This document shows, piece after piece, positions 16,041-22,471 of a DNA stretch of 33,229 bases. Both the position numbers and the translations under genes were made by a program. Below the pieces are notes generated by a model. That model saw only the letters and a list, made by a program, of their open reading frames with translations. It searched no databases and had not been told where the DNA came from. Source of the DNA: Candidatus Limimonas coprohippi (lineage in GTDB: Bacteria; Bacillota; Clostridia; Oscillospirales; Acutalibacteraceae); contig JAGHSI010000045.1 in the NCBI GenBank assembly GCA_018065925.1, forward strand, positions 1-33,229, in the 5' to 3' direction. The first letter of the stretch is position 1, and each line of letters starts with the position of its first letter.

Positions 16041-16763
16041 ATGAGTGAGAACAAACTAAAGCTTGAGAATAAACTTCATGAAATAGCAAAAGATAATAAA
16101 ATTGCACTCGCTTATTCTGGTGGAGTTGATAGCAGTATATTAAAGACTGTCGCAGAACTTGCTGGGATTGATGTCCTGCCACTTACTTTTGATCTCAGCG
16201 AATCGTTGAAATTAAAAGAGGTTAGGATGAATGATAAGGAGCGTTGTTATTATTGCAAATCACTCATGATGAGCACTTTTAAAAGAATCGCAGCGGAGGC
16301 TGGATATGAGGTTCTCTGTGACGGCACGAATGCCGATGATAGAAAACAGTATAGGCCAGGCCTTCGTGCGCTTGAAGAGAACGGTGTTATAAGCCCTATA
16401 GCCGAAGCTGGTATTACAAAAGAGGAACTTCGTGCTATCGGTAAAGAACTTGGTCTTCCTGTCGCAAGTAAGCCATCATCTCCATGTCTTCTCACTCGTT
16501 TCCCATATGGTACTTTCGTTACTGACGAGATGCTTGATGCTGTTGACAACGCCGAAAGGATTGTAAAAGAGGCGGGATTTGAGGCTTGCCGTGTGCGTGT
16601 TTATGGGGCTTTATCAAAGGTTGAAGTGCCAGTAGAGGAAATTGCTCTCGCACAAAAAGAAAACCTCACAGAGAAGCTCTGTGAGGTACTGAGATCTATA
16701 GGCGTTGAAAAAGTTGATTTTGACCCTAAAGGTCTTAGATCTGGAACTATGGATGAGAATTAG
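16041..16763 (+). CDS. larE: Nickel-pincer cofactor sulfur transferase LarE
   Basis: LarE supplies sulfur to pyridinium-3,5-biscarboxylate mononucleotide during synthesis of the nickel-pincer nucleotide cofactor of lactate racemase. The 240-residue protein has the PP-loop SGGVDSS (26-32) for ATP, the NDKERCYYCK motif and the SPCLLTRFPYG motif. Cys69, Cys72 and Cys149 are all present; Cys149 aligns by context with the sacrificial Cys176 of Lactobacillus plantarum LarE, while the CxxC pair suggests the three-Cys, [4Fe-4S]-type LarE. ATG 16041 follows AGAGGA. It converges with larC2: the two stop codons share 16761-16762. Its 3' coding part carries the terminator of the opposite operon. Confidence 0.93.
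   Translation: MSENKLKLENKLHEIAKDNKIALAYSGGVDSSILKTVAELAGIDVLPLTFDLSESLKLKEVRMNDKERCYYCKSLMMSTFKRIAAEAGYEVLCDGTNADDRKQYRPGLRALEENGVISPIAEAGITKEELRAIGKELGLPVASKPSSPCLLTRFPYGTFVTDEMLDAVDNAERIVKEAGFEACRVRVYGALSKVEVPVEEIALAQKENLTEKLCEVLRSIGVEKVDFDPKGLRSGTMDEN
16651..16687 (-). terminator. Terminator of the acn-rex-larBC2 operon, antisense within larE
   Basis: Read on the minus strand, ACCTCACAGAG pairs with CTCTGTGAGGT (11 bp, perfect, 16677-16687 with 16663-16673) around a 3-nt loop and is followed directly by TTTCTTTTT. This is a good intrinsic terminator 73 nt past the larC2 stop. On the plus strand the same hairpin lacks a T tract. Confidence 0.85.
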
Positions 16764-17173
16764 TTTTTATAAATATCATTAATAGAAATATCATTCTCAT
16801 CAGCAAGTCTTTTTACATCTGAATATTCAAGACTGATCTTTTTGATGTCTTCGTATGAGAATTCGTTTGCCTTAACTGTGCCGAACTTTGTCTCTACAGT
16901 TGTTGGCTGTCGATCCATGATAACTCTATCAAGTTCCGAACGTCTCATACCAACAGCGCTTGTATGCTTAAAGATAATCTTAATTAAATCATTTTCCTGC
17001 TCAGGTTTGCACATTACTGAAAGTGCATAAGCTGGGCGGGATTTTTTCATATAAATAGGTGAAAACCAAGCATCTTTTGCACCGGCATCCAGAAGCTTTT
17101 CAAGAGTATAGCCAAGAACTTCGCCGCTACAGTCATCAATGTTTGTCTCAAGGAGAATAATCTTATCAGTCAT
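16760..17173 (-). CDS. larC2: Stand-alone LarC2 domain (nickel-pincer cofactor nickel insertion)
   Basis: A 137-residue protein matching the C-terminal half of LarC, the CTP-dependent nickel insertase of the lactate racemase cofactor. Recognisable are LLETNIDDCSGEVLGYTLEKL, the DAWFSPIYMKKSRP segment and the VGMRRSELDR motif. The N-terminal half (LarC1, with the His-rich nickel-binding region) is not in the window. ATG 17173 is preferred over an in-frame TTG at 17191 because GGAGG lies 8-9 nt before it. It begins 1 nt after the larB stop. In L. plantarum larC1 and larC2 are joined by programmed frameshifting; here no larC1 lies upstream. Confidence 0.88.
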   Translation of the reverse strand: MTDKIILLETNIDDCSGEVLGYTLEKLLDAGAKDAWFSPIYMKKSRPAYALSVMCKPEQENDLIKIIFKHTSAVGMRRSELDRVIMDRQPTTVETKFGTVKANEFSYEDIKKISLEYSDVKRLADENDISINDIYKN

Positions 17174-17174
17174 A

Positions 17175-17855
17175 TTATTTTCCTCCTTCAACCATGGCGT
17201 TTATCTGAGCTGCGCTGTAACCGGCGCCAAAGCCGTTGTCGATGTTGACGACACTTGTTCCCGCAGCACAGGAATTAATCATAGAGAGAAGGGCAGAGAC
17301 GCCTTCAAAGTTGGCGCCGTAACCTATTGATGTAGGAACTGCAATTACTGGTACAGTTACAAGTCCACCGATAACTGTGCAGAGCGCACCTTCCATGCCG
17401 GCAACTGCAACGATAGCAGTTGCTGTTCTAATGTCATCGATTTTATCGAGGAGACGGTGAAGACCGGCAACACCCACATCATAAAACTTCTCTACATTAG
17501 CACCACACATATATGCTGTCACAGCAGCTTCTTCAGCAACAGGGATGTCAGTAGTACCTGCTGTGCAAACAGCAACTTTTCCGACAAGTTTCTCTGGCTC
17601 GCCAATTGTGATACAACGAGCTTGTTCGTGCCATACGGCCTCGGGAATTTCTGCTTTTACAGCCTCATATTGAGCGAGCGTTGCTCTTGTTCCGAGAACA
17701 AGGCCGTTATTCCTGTATAAAGTTTTAAATATTTCTACGCACTGGTCGACTTTTTTGCTCTGACAGAAGACTACTTCTGGAAATCCAGTGCGTCTTTTTC
17801 TGTCAAGATCAAGGCAAGCAAAGTCGCCAACTGCTTCATACATCTTATCTGACAT
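17175..17855 (-). CDS. larB: Nickel-pincer cofactor biosynthesis carboxylase LarB
   Basis: LarB carboxylates and hydrolyses nicotinic acid adenine dinucleotide, the first step of nickel-pincer cofactor synthesis. The 226-residue protein has a PurE-like core with the AGTTDIPVAEEA motif (about 99-110), the VAGMEGALCTVIGG glycine-rich segment and NSCAAGTSVVNIDNGFGAG, where Cys196 corresponds by context to the Cys that forms the substrate adduct. ATG 17855 follows AGGAGA. It lies 10 nt after the Cys-rich gene and is coupled to larC2. Confidence 0.93.
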   Translation of the reverse strand: MSDKMYEAVGDFACLDLDRKRRTGFPEVVFCQSKKVDQCVEIFKTLYRNNGLVLGTRATLAQYEAVKAEIPEAVWHEQARCITIGEPEKLVGKVAVCTAGTTDIPVAEEAAVTAYMCGANVEKFYDVGVAGLHRLLDKIDDIRTATAIVAVAGMEGALCTVIGGLVTVPVIAVPTSIGYGANFEGVSALLSMINSCAAGTSVVNIDNGFGAGYSAAQINAMVEGGK

Positions 17856-17865
17856 AGGTCTTCTC

Positions 17866-18543
17866 CTAGTTTATGATATAAATGCCGGATGATAAAACTA
17901 CTACTTCTTGACCTGCCACACGGAGGTAACGAAGTACTGGCTCTTCAAATTTTTTGTAGTCAGTAGTTATGTAGTTGTCAAGCGAGATTCTTTTGATAGC
18001 TTGTGCGTTTTTACAGCAGACATAAAGATCATTTCCAATACGACTGACAGACATTGGCCTGCCAATGTCTGTAGTTGCTGCGCCACCGATTCTAAAGTCG
18101 ATTCGCTGAAGCTTCTTTGAATAGCGAACGACAGCGTTCTGGTCGGGTACGCAGCACCAAATGCAACTGTCCTCAGGTGCACAACTACGAACTGAACAGT
18201 CGTGGTAGGAGAGGTCCCCTGTCCAAATAAGTGTTCCGTTATAGTCAAATATGCCGATTTCACCTGTAGGATAAACAACGTTGATAAATCCTTCAGGACC
18301 TTCGCATACTGTGCAAGTGAGGTAGTCTTTTACCTGCTGAATTATTTCTACATATCCGCGTCCGAACTTATACTGAGCATAGAAGTTCTTTTTAACCTTT
18401 TGAACTTTGTGTGTAGTGAAGTTAAAGAAGCGGAATGCAACATTTATTCTTCCTCTCTCGTCACGACCATCTGGAATAGCTATAATAAAGCCTTCTGGAT
18501 GTGGCACGATGTCAAGAGGAGTACGACTCATTAATTGTTTCAT
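17866..18543 (-). CDS. Hypothetical Cys-rich beta-propeller-like protein
   Basis: I do not recognise this 225-residue protein. It has no signal peptide or membrane segment. Repeated short beta units ending in a hydrophobic-Asp/Asn turn (GFIIAIPDGRDERG, GFINVVYPTGEIGIFDYNG, CIWCCVPDQNAVVRYS, NDLYVCCKNAQAIKRIS) suggest a propeller or NHL-like fold. Nine cysteines (77, 80, 116, 121, 127, 130, 131, 176, 177), several as CxxC, CC or spaced pairs, are notable for a cytosolic protein and could hold a metal or respond to redox state. It overlaps rex by 4 nt (ATGA) and precedes larB by 10 nt, so it is made with a redox repressor and nickel-cofactor enzymes. Function unknown. Confidence 0.7.
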   Translation of the reverse strand: MKQLMSRTPLDIVPHPEGFIIAIPDGRDERGRINVAFRFFNFTTHKVQKVKKNFYAQYKFGRGYVEIIQQVKDYLTCTVCEGPEGFINVVYPTGEIGIFDYNGTLIWTGDLSYHDCSVRSCAPEDSCIWCCVPDQNAVVRYSKKLQRIDFRIGGAATTDIGRPMSVSRIGNDLYVCCKNAQAIKRISLDNYITTDYKKFEEPVLRYLRVAGQEVVVLSSGIYIIN

Positions 18544-19175
18544 TTCGAATTAATCACCTGATAGCAAAGTGTCATAAGGCTATCGTTGAAGTGCATGTTC
18601 TCAACGATAACTCTTGGATATTTTTCATTGATATTATAGTGCGAGAAGTTCCAAAAACCTTTAATTCCACAATTTTCAACATAGAGTTCGATGTTCTCAA
18701 CAGCTTCATTGTAAGGAATACAAAGAATGGCAACTTCTACGTCGTTCTCTTTACAGAAATCTTCAATGTCAGAAGCAGGACGAATTGGAAGACCACGGAG
18801 TACTTGGCCTGAAAGAGCTTCTTTCTTGTCAAATACACCGATGAGATCAAAGCCACGGGCGTTGAAGTCCATCTGAAGTGCGAGGGCACGACCGAGATTT
18901 CCGGCGCCGATAAGAATAGTCTTAAGGCCAGAATCTACACCGAGAATTTTGCCGATTTCCTTCTGAAGACAATCGATGTTATATCCATATCCTTGCTGGC
19001 CAAAACCGCCGAAACAGTTTAAGTCCTGACGAATCTGTGATGCTGAGAGTCCCATTCTATCTGCAAGTTCACGGCTTGAAATTCTTACCATACCGGCATT
19101 CTTTAAAATGCCAAGGAAACGGTAGTAACGTGGAAGTCTTTTAATTACTGAAATCGAAATGTACTTTGAACCCAT
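18540..19175 (-). CDS. rex: Redox-sensing transcriptional repressor Rex
   Basis: Rex binds DNA when the NADH/NAD+ ratio is low and releases it when NADH is high, controlling fermentation genes. The 211-residue protein has an N-terminal winged helix (RYYRFLGILKNAG, then SSRELADRMGLSASQIRQDL and FGGFGQQGYGY) and a Rossmann domain with GAGNLG (90-95). The C-terminal helix that swaps between protomers is present. ATG 19175 is preferred over an in-frame TTG at 19196 because GAGGTG lies just upstream and the protein then has the usual N-terminus. It is the third gene of the aconitase operon and overlaps the next gene by 4 nt. Confidence 0.96.
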   Translation of the reverse strand: MGSKYISISVIKRLPRYYRFLGILKNAGMVRISSRELADRMGLSASQIRQDLNCFGGFGQQGYGYNIDCLQKEIGKILGVDSGLKTILIGAGNLGRALALQMDFNARGFDLIGVFDKKEALSGQVLRGLPIRPASDIEDFCKENDVEVAILCIPYNEAVENIELYVENCGIKGFWNFSHYNINEKYPRVIVENMHFNDSLMTLCYQVINSK

Positions 19176-19185
19176 TTTTAACACC

Positions 19186-20352
19186 TCATACTTCAAGAGA
19201 CTTTACTGTCTCCATTACATAATTTCCAAATTCTTCACATGAAGCACCATCTTTATGACCGGTGATAACAACCTTTTTCTTTGTCTCAAGGCATATGTTC
19301 ATTGCTTTTGCGAGAAGGTCCGCTTTTTCACTATAGCCGATGTGACGGAGAAGCATTTCTGTTGCTTTAAACATTGAAGCAGGATTTGCATAAGCGCCGT
19401 CGCCACGTTCAATCATTCTTGGTGCTGAACCGTGAATTGCCTCAAACATAGCATAGTGATCACCGATGTTTGCAGAACCTGCTGTACCAACACCACCCTG
19501 AATCTGTGCTGCTTCATCTGTTATGATATCGCCATAGAGGTTAGGGAGGACAACGACCTGGAACTTTGAACGCTTTTCAGTGTTTACAAGGTTTGCGGTC
19601 ATGATGTCAATGAACCATTCCTCAGCTTCAATTCCTGGGTATTCGGCTGCGATTTCATGAGCAATCTTTGAAAATTTGCCATCGGTCTTTTTCATGATAT
19701 TTGCTTTTGTTACGATAGCGACATTTGTCTTACCGTTGTTCTTTGCATAATCAAAAGCTGCACGTACAATACGCTTGGTGCCGAGATCTGTAGTTACTTT
19801 AAAATCAAAAGCAAGTTTTTCGGGAATTTCGATACCCTTTGAACCGAGAACATACTCACCTTCGGTGTTCTCTCTATAGAAGACCCAATCAATACCCTCA
19901 GAAGGAACTGAGACTGGGCGAACGTTGGCATAGAGGTCGAGTTCACGACGCATTGCAACATTTGCACTTTCCATAGTTCCACCAGTTGGTGTTGTTGTAG
20001 GACCTTTTAAAATTACTGGACAAGTTTTAAGAAGGGCAAGTACATCATCTGGGATGGCTTTGCCACAGGCAAGGCGGTTTTCGATTGTGAGACCGTCGAT
20101 GTCAACGAATTTTATCTTTCCGGCAGCGACGTCATCCTCAAGCATAAAACGAAGAAGACGCTCTGCTTCCTTTGAGATGATAGGGCCGATGCCGTCACCA
20201 CCGCAGATACCAATACGTATCTCAGGGAGAGTAGAAAAATCAACCTTAGAAGTATCTGCTGCCATCTTGTCGCAACGTTCGAGCTGGTCGCAGAGGAGAT
20301 TTTTAAAATGCTCTACTGCAGCTTCAACTGCAGGAGTGTTTTCATAACCCAT
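19186..20352 (-). CDS. icd: Isocitrate/isopropylmalate dehydrogenase family protein, probably isocitrate dehydrogenase
   Basis: Beta-decarboxylating dehydrogenase of 388 residues. Substrate residues of isocitrate dehydrogenase are visible: Ser129 and Asn131 in MESANVAMRRELDLYANVRP, Arg135, Arg145, FYRENTEGEY with Arg and Tyr, and the metal site NLYGDIITDEAAQ. The Ser-x-Asn pair favours isocitrate over isopropylmalate. The adenine-binding HGSAPRMIERG loop has neither the Lys-Tyr pair of NADP enzymes nor the Asp-Ile of isopropylmalate dehydrogenase, so the cofactor is unclear. About 44 residues precede the first beta strand (EIRIGICGGDGIGP), longer than simple homologues. It starts 3 nt after aconitase, supporting a citrate to 2-oxoglutarate role. 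Confidence 0.88.
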   Translation of the reverse strand: MGYENTPAVEAAVEHFKNLLCDQLERCDKMAADTSKVDFSTLPEIRIGICGGDGIGPIISKEAERLLRFMLEDDVAAGKIKFVDIDGLTIENRLACGKAIPDDVLALLKTCPVILKGPTTTPTGGTMESANVAMRRELDLYANVRPVSVPSEGIDWVFYRENTEGEYVLGSKGIEIPEKLAFDFKVTTDLGTKRIVRAAFDYAKNNGKTNVAIVTKANIMKKTDGKFSKIAHEIAAEYPGIEAEEWFIDIMTANLVNTEKRSKFQVVVLPNLYGDIITDEAAQIQGGVGTAGSANIGDHYAMFEAIHGSAPRMIERGDGAYANPASMFKATEMLLRHIGYSEKADLLAKAMNICLETKKKVVITGHKDGASCEEFGNYVMETVKSLEV

Positions 20353-20355
20353 AGT

Positions 20356-22284
20356 TTATTTGTTTCCTTTCGTAAACTGGAGAAGGTCGCCAGCTTTTAA
20401 GATTTCTTTCTGTCTATCTGTGAAGATGCCAACAAGAGGAATTTCGATGTTCTTTGTCTCATTAACAAGGACAAATTTGCCGGAGTCAAGTGACTCGAAG
20501 ATGTTCTTTAAGATGAGAGAATCAGTCTGATCAATCTTGTCGTAATCATCTGGGTTTTCGAATGTCAATGGCATAATGCCTGCGTTGATGAGGTTTGCTG
20601 CGTGGATACGAGCAAAACTCTTTGTAATAACGGCTTTTATGCCAAGGTAGAGAGGAACGAGAGCAGCGTGCTCACGAGATGAGCCCTGTCCGTAGTTCGC
20701 ACCACCGATGATGAATCCTTTGCCAGCAGCTTTACAGTTCTCTGCGAATTGCTCATCACACTGTCTAAAGCAGAACTGGGAGAGGAAAGGAATGTTTGAA
20801 CGATAAGGGAGAATCTTTGCGCCTGCAGGCATGATGTGGTCAGTTGTTATGTTGTCACCAACTTTTAAGATGGCAGGAGCTTTAATCTCGTCAGTTAAAA
20901 CGTTTGAGTCTGGGAATGGCTTAATGTTTGGACCATAGAGTACTTCAACTGCGCCTGCTTCTTCTGGAGTAGCAGGAAGTTCAACCATATTATCGTTTAT
21001 AAGGAACTTCTCAGGCATCAAGATGTGAAGTGGCTCTCCGAGCTCACGCGGATCTGTGAGAACGCCAGTGAGGGCAGAAGCAGCAGCTACTTCAGGGCTC
21101 ACGAGGTAGATACCTGCGTCAGCAGTACCCGAACGGCCTTCAAAGTTTCTGTTAAATGTACGGAGTGAAATACCAGCACTATTTGGTGACTGTCCCATAC
21201 CGATACAAGGACCACAAGCTGATTCGAGCACACGCGCGCCAGCATCGATGATGTCTGTAAGTGCACCGCAGGTTGCAAGCATAGAGAGAACCTGCTTTGA
21301 ACCAGGTGCGATAGCAAGGCTTACATTTGGAGCAACTTTCTTACCTTTGAGGATGGCTGCAACCTTGAGCATATCTGAGAGGGAAGAGTTGGTGCAGGAG
21401 CCAATGCAGACCTGATCAACTTTAATCTTTCCGATATCTTTAACCTTACGTACGTTGTCTGGCATATGAGGCATGGCTGCCATTGGCTCGAGCGCTGACA
21501 AGTCAATGTCGATAACCTCATCATATATAGCATCCTCGTCAGCGAGTAGCTCGGTCCAGTCGGAACCTCTGCCCTGAGCCTCGAGGAAGGCTTTTGTAAT
21601 CTCATCAGAAGGGAAGATAGATGTTGTAGCACCGAGCTCTGCACCCATGTTTGTAATAGTTGCACGCTCAGGTACAGAGAGTGTTTTAACGCCAGGACCT
21701 TGGTATTCAATAATCTTACCAACGCCACCCTTAACACTCATAATTCTGAGCACCTCAAGGATTACATCCTTTGCGGCTACATATGGTTGAAGTTCACCAG
21801 TGAGGTTAACTTTTACCATCTTAGGCATGGTTATATAGTACTCGCCGCCACCCATGGCAACGGCAACGTCGAGACCACCAGCGCCCATAGCGAGCATACC
21901 GATACCGCCACCTGTAGGTGTGTGGCTATCAGAACCGATGAGAGTCTTTCCTGGAATACCAAAACGTTCTAAATGTACCTGGTGGCAGATGCCGTTGCCA
22001 GGACGTGAAAAACGAACGCCGCGTTTTTTGCACACGCTTTGAATAAAGCGGTGATCATCAGCGTTCTCAAAACCTGTTTGAAGGGTGTTGTGATCAATAT
22101 AAGCTACTGAGAGTTCGGTTTTAACTCTGTCGATACCCATGGCCTCGAGTTCAAGATATGCCATAGTACCTGTAGCATCCTGTGTAAGAGTTTGGTCGAT
22201 ACGAATTCCAATTTCGTTACCGGCCTTCATTTCACCTGTAACAAGGTGATTACTAATGATTTTTTGACTTAATGTCTGTCCCAA
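20356..22284 (-). CDS. acnA: Aconitate hydratase (single-chain, Aquifex-type)
   Basis: Converts citrate to isocitrate with a [4Fe-4S] cluster. The 642-residue chain combines the large domains with the C-terminal swivel domain, about the length of the Aquifex-type aconitases and shorter than AcnA/AcnB. Cluster ligands are Cys297 (IGSCTNSS), Cys357 and Cys360 (ACGPCIG). The swivel motif GGANYGQGSSREHAA and the N-terminal DQTLTQDATG are clear. The start is TTG at 22284: no ATG lies near, homologues begin MGxTLxxKI exactly here, and AAAGGAG lies about 10 nt upstream. Three palindromic sites and two promoters lie in front. First gene of the acn-icd-rex-larBC2 operon; the gene symbol is approximate. 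Confidence 0.93.
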   Translation of the reverse strand: MGQTLSQKIISNHLVTGEMKAGNEIGIRIDQTLTQDATGTMAYLELEAMGIDRVKTELSVAYIDHNTLQTGFENADDHRFIQSVCKKRGVRFSRPGNGICHQVHLERFGIPGKTLIGSDSHTPTGGGIGMLAMGAGGLDVAVAMGGGEYYITMPKMVKVNLTGELQPYVAAKDVILEVLRIMSVKGGVGKIIEYQGPGVKTLSVPERATITNMGAELGATTSIFPSDEITKAFLEAQGRGSDWTELLADEDAIYDEVIDIDLSALEPMAAMPHMPDNVRKVKDIGKIKVDQVCIGSCTNSSLSDMLKVAAILKGKKVAPNVSLAIAPGSKQVLSMLATCGALTDIIDAGARVLESACGPCIGMGQSPNSAGISLRTFNRNFEGRSGTADAGIYLVSPEVAAASALTGVLTDPRELGEPLHILMPEKFLINDNMVELPATPEEAGAVEVLYGPNIKPFPDSNVLTDEIKAPAILKVGDNITTDHIMPAGAKILPYRSNIPFLSQFCFRQCDEQFAENCKAAGKGFIIGGANYGQGSSREHAALVPLYLGIKAVITKSFARIHAANLINAGIMPLTFENPDDYDKIDQTDSLILKNIFESLDSGKFVLVNETKNIEIPLVGIFTDRQKEILKAGDLLQFTKGNK

Positions 22285-22300
22285 AACTTATAGTCTCCTT

Positions 22301-22357
22301 TAACAAACTTGTTCGTTTTTCTAACAAACTTTGTTAATAATTATAACAATATCGTTA
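22301..22357. promoter_or_regulatory. Array of three TAACAA/TTGTTA palindromes (candidate operators)
   Basis: TAACAA half-sites start at 22301, 22322 and 22344 and each is followed by an inverted half (TTGTTC at 22309, TTGTTA at 22331, TCGTTA at 22352) with 2, 3 and 2 intervening bases. The middle copy, TAACAAACTTTGTTA, is a perfect palindrome. Copies are 21-22 bp apart, two helical turns, so they face the same side of the helix. They cover the -10 to start region of the proximal aconitase promoter and reach almost to its ribosome site. Confidence 0.75.
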
Positions 22358-22371
22358 AATTAGTCATTATA
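22340..22371 (-). promoter_or_regulatory. Two candidate aconitase-operon promoters
   Basis: On the minus strand TATAAT lies at 22345-22340, preceded by an extended-type TGT and by ATGAC-like sequence 16 nt upstream. Its predicted start falls in the middle palindrome. A second TATAAT at 22371-22366 is preceded by ACGCGCGT and an ATGAAA-like -35. Confidence 0.6.
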
Positions 22372-22410
22372 ACGCGCGTATATTTTATTTTCATTTTATT
22401 ACACAATATA

Positions 22411-22439
22411 TTGCGCTATTGCTTCGAGTTTGTTATAAT
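22411..22439 (+). promoter_or_regulatory. Promoter of the ftsK-potABCD operon
   Basis: TTGCGC (22411-22416), 17-nt spacer, TATAAT (22434-22439) with extended -10 TGT (22431-22433). The leader to the ftsK ATG is about 25 nt and includes GAGGTGA. Confidence 0.75.
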
Positions 22440-22471
22440 ATTTTCCGTATATATTGTGTTGAGGTGAAGAA

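Noticed and set aside
16663-16687. The larE hairpin as a plus-strand terminator
   Set aside because: On the plus strand no T tract follows and larE coding continues for 75 nt; only the minus strand shows the terminator pattern.
17171-17191. Programmed frameshift joining larC2 to an upstream frame
   Set aside because: The upstream frame is larB, ending in its own TAA next to a strong ribosome site for larC2; no LarC1-like sequence is present to be joined.
22331-22349. Canonical clostridial Rex operator
   Set aside because: TTGTTA and TAACAA are present but 7 rather than 6 bases apart, so the exact consensus is not met; kept only as a candidate variant.
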